Assembly (NCBI RefSeq): GCF_042650605.1
Contig: NZ_JBHSBN010000008.1
Span: 186,001-250,000 of the forward strand
Direction of reading: 5' to 3'
Source: Micromonospora_J zhanjiangensis
Lineage (GTDB): Bacteria > Actinomycetota > Actinomycetes > Mycobacteriales > Micromonosporaceae
Length of the DNA stretch: 64,000 nucleotides
Shown: positions 19,393 to 28,242 of the stretch, piece by piece
How the letters are laid out: each line of letters begins with the position of its first letter
Position numbering within the stretch: the stretch's first letter is position 1
The notes under the pieces: generated by a model
The model's database searches: none
Told to the model about the DNA's origin: nothing
Seen by the model: the letters and a program-made list of their open reading frames with translations, nothing else
Program-made: the position numbers and the translations under genes

Positions 19393-19893
19393 TCAGCCCG
19401 CCCCGGTCCGGCGTCGGCGCCCGGCGGTCAGGTACAGCACGCCGACCGCCACGATCGCGGCCCCACCCGCGATCACCAGCGGGCCGGACATGCCGCCCGC
19501 GGTCCCGCCGCCCCCGGTCGCCGGGCCCTGACTGGGCTTACTCATGTTGACCACGATCAGGTTGGTGCTCGCGTTGTTGCCGTTCTGGCAGGTCAGGTTG
19601 ACCTGGTAGGTGCCGGGCTGCTTGTTGCCCGGGACGGTGACCGACCCGGTAAGTGCCCCGTTGCCCGGTCGCAGCACGACCCGGCCGAAGGCGTCCGACT
19701 CGGCGCTGGCCTGCCGGTTGTTCCCGTCGGCGCAGTCGGCCCGCAGATCCACCCGGGTGCCCGGTTCGACCGTGCTGGGCGTGACCTCGATCGAGGCGTT
19801 CGCCGAGGCGCTTGCCGACGGTGTCCCCCCGGCGAGCGCGGCGGCGGCGGACCCGGCCGCGACCGCCCGGCAGACAAACGTGAGACCCCGCAT
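19393..19893 (-). CDS. Secreted Ig-like protein with C-terminal membrane anchor, candidate sortase substrate
   Basis: 166 residues. A signal peptide (residues 1-30, cleavage near SASA-NAS) precedes a beta-rich domain of about 85 residues with one disulfide-like cysteine pair (ADCADG, LTCQNG). Then come a Gly-rich stalk (SQGPATGGGGTAGG), a hydrophobic helix and a final RRRR cluster. That C-terminal layout is what sortase substrates have, but there is no LPXTG pentapeptide; PATGG is the nearest motif. A strong ribosome site (GAGGGGGG) precedes the ATG. It is probably cotranscribed with the sortase. Confidence 0.8.
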   Translation of the reverse strand: MRGLTFVCRAVAAGSAAAALAGGTPSASASANASIEVTPSTVEPGTRVDLRADCADGNNRQASAESDAFGRVVLRPGNGALTGSVTVPGNKQPGTYQVNLTCQNGNNASTNLIVVNMSKPSQGPATGGGGTAGGMSGPLVIAGGAAIVAVGVLYLTAGRRRRTGAG

Positions 19894-20065
19894 GATTCCC
19901 CCCTCTTCCGGTCGGCCGACCGGTTGGCGCGTCGGGCGCTCTCAACTCGCCCTGCGTTCCCACCCCAGCCGCCCGGACACACCCCGGCCGTGCCGCAAGA
20001 AAGGCCATCCGGAGCCATTCGGCCGGTGGAAACCTCTCGTCCTCGATCACGGATGCCTCGGGCTC

Positions 20066-20078
20066 GTACACTCCCTGG
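20066..20078 (+). promoter_or_regulatory. Possible leaderless promoter (-10 TACACT)
   Basis: TACACT at 20067-20072 ends 6 bases before the GTG of the half-size MFS-like gene, and there is no ribosome site. This spacing is typical of leaderless actinobacterial transcripts. Confidence 0.35.
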
Positions 20079-20726
20079 GTGATTTCGCCCTCCCCCTCAT
20101 CCGTCCCCCCGCACGACCCCGGCCCGGGCGGCCGTCCGAGCTGGCTGCTGATCGGGCCGGCGCTCGCCGCGTCGCTGGGTGCCTTCCTGCTCGCCGGCCC
20201 CGTCGGGCTGGAGGGGGAATCGGTCCGGCGGGAGCTGCATCTGCCGTCCTCGGCGACGCTCTGGGTCTTCGTCGCCTTCCTGCTGCCGGCGGCACTGACG
20301 GCTCTGCTCGGCGTTCTGCTCGGCCGGCGGTGGCCGACGGCCGTCACGCTGCCCGCGACCGCGCTGCTGATCCTCGGGACGCTGCTGACCGCGCTGGCCC
20401 CGGGCGGCGGCCCGCTGCTGTTCGGTCGCGCGGTGACCGGGCTCGGGGCCGGTCTCGCCTGGGGCGTCACGGGCGTGTTCGTCGTACGGTCCGGGCCGCG
20501 GCGCAACTGGCTGGCGCCGGTCGTCGGCGGCGTGCTGGTGCTGGCCCTGATCCTCGGAGCTGCGGCCGGGACGTTCGTCACGCGGGCGCTCGGTTGGCGC
20601 TGGCTCTTCTTCCCGACCGTGCCGTTCGAGCTGGCCGCGTTCCTGGTCGCCGCGGTGACCGGGATCGTGGTGCTGGTCCGGCGCCCGTCTCAGCCAGCCC
20701 AGCCGCCGGCCGCACCGCCGGGTTGA
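20079..20726 (+). CDS. Half-size MFS-like membrane protein
   Basis: 215 residues with about six hydrophobic helices and an MFS-like helix 4 region (LLFGRAVTGLGAGLAWGVTGVFVV, like the RxxxGxGxG motif of drug exporters). Full MFS carriers have twelve or more helices, so this is either a stand-alone half that dimerises or a truncated relic. The helix pattern and clean start and stop argue against recent decay. The N-terminal 20 residues are Pro-rich. No substrate can be inferred. Confidence 0.72.
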   Translation: MISPSPSSVPPHDPGPGGRPSWLLIGPALAASLGAFLLAGPVGLEGESVRRELHLPSSATLWVFVAFLLPAALTALLGVLLGRRWPTAVTLPATALLILGTLLTALAPGGGPLLFGRAVTGLGAGLAWGVTGVFVVRSGPRRNWLAPVVGGVLVLALILGAAAGTFVTRALGWRWLFFPTVPFELAAFLVAAVTGIVVLVRRPSQPAQPPAAPPG

Positions 20727-20744
20727 GCCGCGTATCCCAGCCGG

Positions 20745-21188
20745 CTACGCCTCGGGCGTCGGGGTGACCGGGCGCCAGTCGAGCGGGGTGGACAGGATCA
20801 TCGTGCTGGACGGCTGCCCGTACGGGGCGAGCCGGTCGATCACCCGCTCGAAGGCGTCCATCGAACCGGCCGCGACCTTGAGCATGCTGCACGCGTCCCC
20901 GGTGATCCGGTGGATCTCCAGGATCTCCGGCCAGTCGGCCACCGCCGGATCGCGCAGGATGCACCGGGGGCCGTAACAGGACATCCGGATCGAGGCCAGC
21001 ACGGTCCGACCGGCCCGGTTCAGGTCGACGTGCGCGTGGTAGCCGGTCACCACGCCGGACTCCTCCAGCCGCCGGACCCGCTCGGCGACCGCGGGCGGCG
21101 ACAGGTGCACCCGGCGGGACAACTCGCTGAACGAGAGCCGGGCGTCGGACTGCAGCTCGCGCAGCAGTGCCCAATCCATGTGGTCCAC
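20745..21188 (-). CDS. Lrp/AsnC family transcriptional regulator, likely of the kynurenine genes
   Basis: 147 residues: an N-terminal winged helix-turn-helix (LLRELQSDARLSFSELSRRVHLSPPAVAERVRRLEESGVV) and a C-terminal RAM ligand-binding domain (ILEIHRITGDACSMLKVAAGSMDAFERVIDRLAPYG). Lrp-type regulators bind amino acids and act on neighbouring genes. It is transcribed divergently from tryptophan 2,3-dioxygenase, so tryptophan or kynurenine is the likely effector (inference, as in KynR systems). The GTG at 21188 has AAGGAAGG five bases upstream, which favours it over a longer reading from 21272. Confidence 0.9.
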   Translation of the reverse strand: MDHMDWALLRELQSDARLSFSELSRRVHLSPPAVAERVRRLEESGVVTGYHAHVDLNRAGRTVLASIRMSCYGPRCILRDPAVADWPEILEIHRITGDACSMLKVAAGSMDAFERVIDRLAPYGQPSSTMILSTPLDWRPVTPTPEA

Positions 21189-21340
21189 CGGGACCTTCCT
21201 TTCCGTAAGTGGCTCATCGAATTTAGCCGCGAGTGATGGGGTGGACGGACTGAAGTGCCGTTGGTTCGGCATTCCGTCCCGGCCCGCTCCGGGCAGATCA
21301 TGGACTCTCTTCCGGACCGCGCGCAGAGAGGGGACCCGCG
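21189..21340. promoter_or_regulatory. Divergent control region of the Lrp regulator and kynurenine genes
   Basis: This 152-bp gap is the expected binding site for the adjacent Lrp-type regulator. The region around 21205-21230 is A/T-rich, including CTAAAT on the minus strand as a possible -10 for the regulator. No exact operator repeat was recognised. Confidence 0.4.
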
Positions 21341-22258
21341 GTGAGCACAGATGTACGGACGGCGACGATCGACCGACCGAATGGCCCGACCCCGGCGGTC
21401 CGACCGGTGGACGCCGAGGAGCGCGACCGACGGGCCGCCGCCAACGCCGGCGAGCCGACCGTCGAGTTCACCGGCCAGACCCCCTACGACGCGTACGTGC
21501 GGGCCAGCACCCTGCACGGCCTGCAGCAGCCGGTGAGCGACGACCCGGGCGAGATGTCCTTCCTGATGGTCAGCCAGATCATGGAGCTGTACTTCGGCCT
21601 GGTCTGCCACGAACTGCGTGAGGCGCAGCGGCTGATCGATCGCGACGACGTCCGGGGCGCGCTGGCCCCACTGCGCCGCGCCGAGCTGCACCTGGCCGGC
21701 CTGGTCGCCTCCTGGCAGTCGTTGCGCTGGATGACCCCGGCCGACTTCAACAAGTTCCGCGACCTGCTCGGCGAGGGCTCGGGCTTCCAGTCGGCGATGT
21801 ACCGGCACCTGGAGTTCCGGCTGGGCCTGCGGAACGCGAAGCTGATCCGGCCGTTCCGGCAGGATCCCGCGGTGCACGCCGAGCTGACCGCCGGGCTGGC
21901 CGCGCCGAGCCTGTGGGACGCGACGATCGCCCTGCTCGCCCGGCGCGGGCACGACCTGCCGGCCGAACTGTTGGACCGGGACCCGGCGCAGGAGCACGAG
22001 CCGCACCCCGCGGTCGAACGGGCCTGGACGCGGATCTACGCCGACACGGGTCCGGACAACGACCTGCGGTTGCTCGGCGAGGCGCTGACCGAGGTGGCCG
22101 AGCAGTTCGGCGACTGGCGGTACCTGCACGTCAAGGCGGTGCAGCGGACGATGGGCGCCAAGGTGGGCAGCGGCGGCTCGGCCGGACTGACCTGGCTGCA
22201 GCGCAGCATGGCCCGGGTGGTCTTCCCCGAGCTGTGGTCGGCCCGTACGTTCATGTAG
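21341..22258 (+). CDS. kynA: Tryptophan 2,3-dioxygenase
   Basis: 305 residues. Cytoplasmic heme enzyme that opens the indole ring of tryptophan to N-formylkynurenine. Family features include TPYDAYVRASTLHGLQ, the helical MSFLMVSQIMELYFGLVCHEL segment (substrate-pocket His/Phe/Tyr region), GSGFQSAMYRHLEFRLG, and the heme-binding LHVKAVQRTMGAKVGSGGSAG, where the histidine is the proximal ligand. An N-terminal extension of about 45 polar residues precedes the core. GTG start at 21341. It is followed 25 bases later by kynureninase. Confidence 0.95.
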   Translation: MSTDVRTATIDRPNGPTPAVRPVDAEERDRRAAANAGEPTVEFTGQTPYDAYVRASTLHGLQQPVSDDPGEMSFLMVSQIMELYFGLVCHELREAQRLIDRDDVRGALAPLRRAELHLAGLVASWQSLRWMTPADFNKFRDLLGEGSGFQSAMYRHLEFRLGLRNAKLIRPFRQDPAVHAELTAGLAAPSLWDATIALLARRGHDLPAELLDRDPAQEHEPHPAVERAWTRIYADTGPDNDLRLLGEALTEVAEQFGDWRYLHVKAVQRTMGAKVGSGGSAGLTWLQRSMARVVFPELWSARTFM

Positions 22259-22283
22259 GCACGGTTCGCGGAGGACTGGATCG

Positions 22284-23582
22284 ATGACGAGCGGTGAGGA
22301 CGAGGCGCGCCGGCGGGACGCCGACGACCCCGGCCAGCGTGACCTGTTCCTGGTTCCACCGGCCGAGGGCGGCCGCTACCCGGAGGTCGCCTACCTGGCC
22401 GGCAACTCGCTGGGCCTGCAACCCCGCGCCGCCCGGGCTGACCTGGGTGAGGAGTTGAACGCCTGGGCCCGGCTCGCCGTCGAGGGCCACTTCGAGGCCG
22501 ACCGGCCCTGGTTGTCGTACCCGCAGTTGCTCACCGAGCCCAGCGCCCGACTGGTCGGCGCGCGCCCGGCGGAGACCGTGGTGATGAACTCGCTCACGGT
22601 CAACCTGCACCTGCTGATGGTGTCGTTCTACCGGCCGACCGGGCGGCGGACCCGGATCGTCATCGAGGACAGCGCCTTCCCGTCGGACAGCTACGCGGTC
22701 CGCAGCCAGGCCCGGTTCCACGGCCTCGACCCGGACGCCACCGTGGTCCGGCTGCGCCCGCGCCCGGGCGAGGACCTGCTGCGCACCGAGGACGTGACCG
22801 GGTTCCTGGCCGCCGAGGGGGACACGGTCGCGCTGCTGCTGCTGGGCGGGCTCAACTACCTGACCGGGCAGCTGATGGACATCCCGGTCGTCACCGAGGC
22901 CGGCCGGACGGCCGGCGCGGTGGTCGGCTGGGACCTGGCACACGCGGCCGGCAACGTCCCGCTGCGGCTGCACGACTGGGGGGTGGACTTCGCCGCCTGG
23001 TGCACGTACAAGTACCTGAACTCCGGTCCCGGCTCGCCGGGCGGCGTGTTCATCCACGAGCGCCACCTGGGCCGCACCGACCTGCCCCGGTTCGACGGCT
23101 GGTGGGGCACCGACCCGGACACCCGGTTCGAGATGGCGCCGGTCTCCCGGCCGTTGCCGCGGGCCGACGCCTGGCAGCTGTCCACCCCGCAACTGCTGGC
23201 CTTCACCCCGGTCCGCACCTCGCTGGAGATCTTCGACCGGGTCGGCATGGACACCCTGCGGGCCCGCAGCGAGCGGCTGACCGGCTACCTGGAGGGTCTG
23301 CTCGACGAGGTCACCCGGGACCGGCCGCTGACCGGGGTCACCCCGCGCGAGCCGGCCCGGCGCGGCGCCCAGCTGTCCGTACGGACCGGCGCGGTCGGCG
23401 CGGGAGACCTGGTGAAGCGGCTGCGGCACGAGCACGGCGTGCTCGCCGACGCCCGGGAGCCGGACATCGTCCGGTTCGCACCCACCCCGCTGTACTCGAC
23501 CTACCACGACTGTTGGCGGGTCGCCGAGGCGCTGGCCGCCGTCGTCCCACCCGGTCCTCGGGATGCCGGGTCCTCGCGCTGA
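22284..23582 (+). CDS. kynU: Kynureninase
   Basis: 432 residues, a PLP fold-type I enzyme that cleaves kynurenine to anthranilate and alanine. It shows YLAGNSLGLQPR near the N terminus, GWDLAHAAGNVPLRLHDWGVDFAAWCTYKYLNSGPG (Asp for the PLP nitrogen and the Schiff-base lysine in TYKYLNSG), and a C-terminal domain ending in RFAPTPLYSTYHD. It follows tryptophan dioxygenase in the same operon. A kynurenine formamidase gene is not in the window, so that step must be encoded elsewhere or be spontaneous. Confidence 0.95.
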   Translation: MTSGEDEARRRDADDPGQRDLFLVPPAEGGRYPEVAYLAGNSLGLQPRAARADLGEELNAWARLAVEGHFEADRPWLSYPQLLTEPSARLVGARPAETVVMNSLTVNLHLLMVSFYRPTGRRTRIVIEDSAFPSDSYAVRSQARFHGLDPDATVVRLRPRPGEDLLRTEDVTGFLAAEGDTVALLLLGGLNYLTGQLMDIPVVTEAGRTAGAVVGWDLAHAAGNVPLRLHDWGVDFAAWCTYKYLNSGPGSPGGVFIHERHLGRTDLPRFDGWWGTDPDTRFEMAPVSRPLPRADAWQLSTPQLLAFTPVRTSLEIFDRVGMDTLRARSERLTGYLEGLLDEVTRDRPLTGVTPREPARRGAQLSVRTGAVGAGDLVKRLRHEHGVLADAREPDIVRFAPTPLYSTYHDCWRVAEALAAVVPPGPRDAGSSR

Positions 23583-23916
23583 GGGGTGGTCCGGCGGCGG
23601 GGGTGGCCCGGCGGTGAGGGGCCCGGAACCATCGGCACTTTCGGGTGGGACGTTCGTCACGGTCCAGCGCGGAGTCGTCCCGGTCACGGTCCGCTCGGCG
23701 GGTATGCCCGCAGGTCGGCCGCCCACGGGCCGGTACGGCGGGAACGCCCGGTTCGCCGGCCGGTCGAAACGCGACTTCTCGGGCCGGTATGGCCACCCGG
23801 CGGGCTGCCGGGCACCGCGCTCCGCTAACGTGAACGGGGTCTGACTCGGCCGGGTTCTGACGGCACCGTCACCACCCCGGTCCGGGTGCCTTGGTTACTC
23901 TTTCCGCCTGGGGGCG
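23583..23916. other. Intergenic region after kynureninase
   Basis: 334 bases in which no frame has a ribosome site and plausible composition together. TAACGT (near 23826) and TACTCT (23896-23901) are possible -10 boxes for the small membrane protein downstream. No terminator hairpin with a clear stem was recognised. Confidence 0.35.
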
Positions 23917-24219
23917 TTGAGGTTGTCCATTACCGAGACGTTGCTGATCTTCGTCGGCATCCCGGCACTGACCGTGCTGGTGATCTCCGCACTGGTGTAC
24001 GCCGGACGCGGTGGACAGGGCGGTCGCCGCTACCGTCCGGGCCGGCCGTTCGACTTCCGGCCGGTCTGGTTCCTGTCCTCGCCCGAGCAGCTGGCCGAGC
24101 CCAACGGCGTCGCGCTGCCCGCCGGCGCGCAGGCTCCCGCGCTGACCAGCAGCGAGGTCGAAAAGAACGTTCCGCCGACCCGGGCGGGTGCCACAGGAGG
24201 CGCAAGTGACCGTTGGTGA
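23917..24219 (+). CDS. Small single-pass membrane protein (possibly a CtaJ-like accessory protein)
   Basis: 100 residues starting at TTG (23917, or an in-frame TTG at 23923). The first 30 residues form one membrane helix (LLIFVGIPALTVLVISALVYA). The remainder is soluble and contains RPGRPFDFRPVWFLSSPEQL. Size, helix position and the downstream DUF5130 gene resemble small actinobacterial proteins annotated as the aa3-type oxidase subunit CtaJ. I am recalling that match, and it needs a database search. The end overlaps the next gene by 14 bases. Confidence 0.65.
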   Translation: MRLSITETLLIFVGIPALTVLVISALVYAGRGGQGGRRYRPGRPFDFRPVWFLSSPEQLAEPNGVALPAGAQAPALTSSEVEKNVPPTRAGATGGASDRW

Positions 24220-24628
24220 GAAGGTGTCGGGTCCGGCCGACCGGCCGGAGGTGCTGGACGGCCCGTTCACGACCCGGCAGTTGCTGCGCATCGACGAGGC
24301 CCTGCGCACCGCCGACCAGAGCACCGGCCTGATCTTCACGGTCTACGTCGGCGACCTGGAGGAACCGGTCCGCGAGCACGCCCAACGGCTGCACGCCCAA
24401 CTGGCCGACGCGAGCCGGGCGGTGCTGGTGGCGCTGTCGCCGAACCAGCGGCTGCTGGAGGTGGTCACCGGGGCCGAGGCCCGCAAGCGGATCCCGGACC
24501 GGGACGCCAAGCTCGCCGCGCTGTCCATGGTGGCCGCGTTCGGCGGTGGCGACCTCGCCGGCGGCATCGTCGCCGGGCTGGACCAACTCGCCTCCCGCGC
24601 CGGCAAGGCCGCCCCGGCCCGCCGCTGA
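24206..24628 (+). CDS. DUF5130-type protein
   Basis: 140 residues with an alpha/beta domain: a helix RQLLRIDEALRTADQSTGLIFTVYVGDLEE, then ADASRAVLVALSPNQRLLEVVTGAEARKRIPDRDAKLAALSMVAAF. This is the general shape of TPM-like domains with a conserved D-x-x-A. No membrane segment or signal is present. The GTG at 24206 has GGAGG five bases upstream and lies inside the previous gene, so the two are coupled. Its TGA stop sits within the stem of a terminator hairpin. Function unknown. Confidence 0.72.
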   Translation: MTVGEKVSGPADRPEVLDGPFTTRQLLRIDEALRTADQSTGLIFTVYVGDLEEPVREHAQRLHAQLADASRAVLVALSPNQRLLEVVTGAEARKRIPDRDAKLAALSMVAAFGGGDLAGGIVAGLDQLASRAGKAAPARR

Positions 24629-24651
24629 CCCACCGCCGCCGGTGGGTCAGC
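24624..24651. terminator. Bidirectional terminator with both stop codons in its stem
   Basis: A perfect 12-base stem (24624-24635 pairs with 24640-24651) closes a 4-base loop. The TGA of the DUF5130 gene (24626-24628) and the TGA of the opposing Uma2 gene (24647-24649 on the other strand) are mirror images in the two arms. Confidence 0.8.
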
Positions 24652-25210
24652 CCCGCCAGGCGGCCGGGTCGACGCGGAACGGGAACGGCTGTTCGGTCGT
24701 CGCGACCTCGTCCGGGCCAACCGAGTGGTGCAACTCGTAGTGGCCGGCCTTGGCCCGCTCGTACAGGTGCGCCGCCGGACCGAAGTCGGTCCGCTCGATC
24801 CGCCAGTAGCAGCCGATTCCGGCCTCGGCGTACAACGCCGGCTTGGTGAACCGGTCGTGCCGCCGGCTGCTCGGCGACTCCACCTCCACCACCAACGCCA
24901 CGTCGGCCGGCTCGGCCCACATACCGTCGTCGGGCGCGCTGGGCCGCAGCACGGTGATGTCCGGGATGACGTTGCCGGCTGGCACCCGAACGCCGATCTC
25001 ACGGATCACCCGCCAACCGGCCGGCAGCGCAGCACGCAGTGCTGCCCGGATCTCGTCGGCCAACTCGTGGTGCGAGAAATCCGCCGGTGGGGTCACGTGC
25101 AGGCTCCCGTCGATGATCTCGTAGCGGTGGCCATCGACGGGCAGGTCCGACAGGTCCCGCTCCGTCCAGCCCCGCTCGGGCGGATGCCACTCGTACGTCG
25201 GCTGTGCCAT
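24647..25210 (-). CDS. Uma2 family protein (PD-(D/E)XK nuclease-like fold)
   Basis: 187 residues. The Uma2 fold is recognisable from HRYEIIDGSLHV, then NVIPDITVLRPS (the metal-binding Asp of the nuclease core) and ADVALVVEVESPSSRRHDRFTKPALYAEAGIGCYWRIE with E-x-E in place of the usual E-x-K and a following lysine. These proteins occur in many copies in actinomycetes; their biological role is not established. The ATG at 25210 is preferred to the GTG at 25219 because GGAGG is 8 bases upstream of it. Confidence 0.87.
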   Translation of the reverse strand: MAQPTYEWHPPERGWTERDLSDLPVDGHRYEIIDGSLHVTPPADFSHHELADEIRAALRAALPAGWRVIREIGVRVPAGNVIPDITVLRPSAPDDGMWAEPADVALVVEVESPSSRRHDRFTKPALYAEAGIGCYWRIERTDFGPAAHLYERAKAGHYELHHSVGPDEVATTEQPFPFRVDPAAWRG

Positions 25211-25450
25211 CGCGTTCACCTCCGGTAAAGCAGACTATCGGCTCGGCCACGCTGGACGCGTCCTCCGCGCCGCTGTCGGCGTACCCCTGACTCGACGGTT
25301 TCCGGCGCGGACGCCGTAGGTCCGTGCGGCCCGCGGGTGTGGCCGGCCGGACCCGGCGGAGAGATCAAGCCTGACCGCTCGGAGCCGGGCGCGGCCGGCC
25401 ACACCCCATCGACGGACCCGGCGGGAAGCGGGCCCACGACGGGCCGGACG

Positions 25451-28030
25451 TCAGGACGTGGCGGCGTCCTTGGCGCGGGCCCGGACCGCCCGGACCACGC
25501 CGTCGCGCCCCTCGGCCACCAGCCGGCGCAGCGGCGCCGGGTGGCCCTCGCCGGCCAGCCAGGCGTCCGTGGCGGCCACCGTCTCGTCGTCGACCTGGTA
25601 CGCCGGGTAGGCGAGCAGGACGAATTCCTGGGCCGGCTCGCTGTCCCGCTTGGCCCAGACACCGTCCACCGAGGCGAAGAACTTCCCCGCGTACGACGAG
25701 GTCAGCTCGACCTGGGCCGGATGCTGGAAGCCCTGCAGCAGGGCCCGGTGGCGCCAGTTCGGCAGGCTGGCGTCGCCGGTCAGCTCGGCCCAGACCTGCG
25801 CCTTGTTCTCCGCGGTCGGGATCAACGCCCGGGTCAGCGCGGCCTCCCGCTCACCGCTCGCGGTCCGGTCGGCGGCCAGTTCGGCGTCGATCTGGGCGGC
25901 GTCGGCGGCACCGTTCGCGACCAGGCACTGCAGCACCGTCCAGCGCAGCTCGGTGTCCACGGCCAGGCCGGCCGGCACGTCCACCCCGTCCAGCCAACCA
26001 CGCAGGGTGGCCAGGTCCGCCGCGGACCGGGCCGCCGAGGCGAACGCCCGGGCCCAGGCCAGCTGGAACCCGCTGCCCGGCTCGGCCGCCCGCAGCGCCG
26101 TCGCGGCGGTACGGGACAGCGCCGCCCACCCCTGCGGCGCCCAGGCCGGATCGGCGTACATGGTCAGCGTGCTGGCGATCTGCCGCAGGGTCGGGGTGAT
26201 CAGGTTGATGTCGGTCTCGGCGGGCAGCCCGGCCAACGCCAGCGCGACGTAGTCCCGGGCGGACAGCTCGGCGTCCCGGACCATGTCCCAGGCGGCGGTC
26301 CAGCACAGCGCCCGGGACAGCGACGACTCGAAGCCGGCGAGGTGCTCGACCACCACCGCCATCGATCGCTCGTCCAGCCGCAGCTTCGTGTAGCTCAGGT
26401 CCTCGTCGTTGAGCAGCAGCACGTCGGCCGCCGGCGTCCCGGTCAGCTGGGGCAGCTCGGTGCGCTCACCGGTGACGTCGACCTCGATCAGCTCCCGGCG
26501 GGTCAGCCGGCCGTCGGCCAGGTCGTACAGGCCCACCCCGATCCGGTGGGTGCGCAGGGTCGGGTGCCCGGCCGGTGCCTCCTGGCGTACCGCGACCCGC
26601 TCGTAGCGGCCGTCGGCGCCGATGGTGACCTCCGGCCGCAACGTGTTGACCTGCGCGGTCTCCAGCCACTGCGCGGCGAACTTGCGCAGCTCCCGGCCGG
26701 ACGCCGTCTCCAGCTCGGTGAGCAGGTCGTCGAAGGTGGCGTTGCCCCAGGCGTGCTTGCCGAAGTAGCTGCGCAGGCCGGCCCGGAACGGCTCGATGCC
26801 GACGTACGCCACCAGTTGCTTGATCACGCTGGCGCCCTTGGCGTACGTGATGCCGTCGAAGTTGACCTCGACGGCCTCCAGGTCCGGCATCTCGCAGTAC
26901 ACCGGGTGGGTGGAGGAGAGCTGGTCCTGCCGGTAGCCCCAGTTCTTCCGGACCGAGAGGAAGGTGGTCCAGGCGTCGGTGAACCGGGTGGCGTGCGTGT
27001 TGGCCCAGTGGCTGGCCCACTCGGCGAACGACTCGTTCAGCCACAGGTCGTTCCACCAGCGCATGGTCACCAGGTCGCCGAACCACATGTGCGCCATCTC
27101 GTGCAGGATCGTGTTGGCCCGCTGCTCGTACTCGAAGTCGGTGACCTGCGACCGGAAGATGTAGTGCGCCTCGGCGTGCGTCACGCAGCCGAAGTTCTCC
27201 ATCGCCCCGGCGTTGAAGTCCGGCACCCAGAGCTGGTCGTACTTGGGCAGCGGGTAGCGCACCCCGAACTGCTCGTGGAAGAAGTCGAAGCCCTGCGTGG
27301 TGATCAGGTTGAGGTCGTCGGTGTCCATGTGCTCGGCCATGCTGGCCCGGCAGAAGTAGCCCAGGTCGATGCCGTCGTGGCTGTACCGGACCTCGTGGTA
27401 CGGCCCGGCGCAGAGCGCGGTGATGTAGGTGCTCATCCGGGCCGAGGTGGCGAAATGGACGGTCTTGACCGCGTCCCCGCCCGGGGTGCCCCGGAAACCG
27501 GTCGTCTCCTCCCGGTCGACCGGCATGTTGGACACCACCCGCCAGTGCGCCGGGACGGTGGCGTGCCAGGTGTACACGCTCTTGAGGTCGGGCTGGTCGA
27601 AGCAGGCGAAGACGCGCTGCGCGTCGTTGGTCTCGAACTGGCTGTACAGGTAGGTCTCGCCGTCCACCGGGTCGACGCTGCGGTGCAGGCCCTGCCCGCT
27701 CGCCGAGTAGAGGAAGTCGGCCTCCACCACCAGGGTGTTCTCCGCCGCCAGCCCGGTCAGGGTCAGCCCGTTCTCGGCCGACCAGCCGGACAGCTCCACC
27801 GGCTCACCGTTGAGGGTGGCGGACAGGACGGAGTCGGCGGCGAGTTCGACGAACGTGTCGGCGCCCGGTTCCGTGCAGCGGAACCTGACCTCGGTCACGG
27901 AGCGGAAGGTGCGCCCGTCCGCCGGTTCACCCGCTTTCGACAGATCAAGACTGATGTCGTATCCCACGACGTCGAGCAGGCGGGCCCGCTCGGTGGCCTC
28001 GACCTGCGTCAGATTGCGCACTCCCGGCAC
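25451..28030 (-). CDS. pepN: Aminopeptidase N (M1 zinc metallopeptidase)
   Basis: About 859 residues. Removes N-terminal residues from peptides in the cytoplasm. The exopeptidase motif GAMENFG and the zinc site HEMAHMWFGDLVTMRWWNDLWLNESFAEW (HExxH plus Glu 18 residues later) are intact, followed by the large helical C-terminal domain of the ERAP1-like type. The protein most likely starts at the GTG at 28030 (MPGVRNLTQVEA, as in Streptomyces PepN), with GGAG six bases upstream; an ATG at 28042 adds four residues. Lone gene, divergent from the nitroreductase gene. Confidence 0.95.
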   Translation of the reverse strand: MPGVRNLTQVEATERARLLDVVGYDISLDLSKAGEPADGRTFRSVTEVRFRCTEPGADTFVELAADSVLSATLNGEPVELSGWSAENGLTLTGLAAENTLVVEADFLYSASGQGLHRSVDPVDGETYLYSQFETNDAQRVFACFDQPDLKSVYTWHATVPAHWRVVSNMPVDREETTGFRGTPGGDAVKTVHFATSARMSTYITALCAGPYHEVRYSHDGIDLGYFCRASMAEHMDTDDLNLITTQGFDFFHEQFGVRYPLPKYDQLWVPDFNAGAMENFGCVTHAEAHYIFRSQVTDFEYEQRANTILHEMAHMWFGDLVTMRWWNDLWLNESFAEWASHWANTHATRFTDAWTTFLSVRKNWGYRQDQLSSTHPVYCEMPDLEAVEVNFDGITYAKGASVIKQLVAYVGIEPFRAGLRSYFGKHAWGNATFDDLLTELETASGRELRKFAAQWLETAQVNTLRPEVTIGADGRYERVAVRQEAPAGHPTLRTHRIGVGLYDLADGRLTRRELIEVDVTGERTELPQLTGTPAADVLLLNDEDLSYTKLRLDERSMAVVVEHLAGFESSLSRALCWTAAWDMVRDAELSARDYVALALAGLPAETDINLITPTLRQIASTLTMYADPAWAPQGWAALSRTAATALRAAEPGSGFQLAWARAFASAARSAADLATLRGWLDGVDVPAGLAVDTELRWTVLQCLVANGAADAAQIDAELAADRTASGEREAALTRALIPTAENKAQVWAELTGDASLPNWRHRALLQGFQHPAQVELTSSYAGKFFASVDGVWAKRDSEPAQEFVLLAYPAYQVDDETVAATDAWLAGEGHPAPLRRLVAEGRDGVVRAVRARAKDAATS

Positions 28031-28242
28031 GTGAATCTCCATCCCGTCTCACCGCTGTCGACCATGACAGCCTGGTAGGGGCCACCTTGGCAGCCCTTAC
28101 CGCTGAAGTCTTCCACGTGGTGGGTGCGCCGGTGGCCCAGGTCACCGTCTCATTCCAATGCCGGTGACCCCCCGGCGGGGTGATGATCTGCGGTGACGGT
28201 GGCGCCCGACGCGGCGCCGGACGACGGCGAAAGGACGTACCC

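Noticed and set aside
23563..23844. 93-codon plus-strand frame after kynureninase
   Set aside because: It begins inside kynureninase, is Gly/Arg-rich, lacks a ribosome site and has no recognisable domain.
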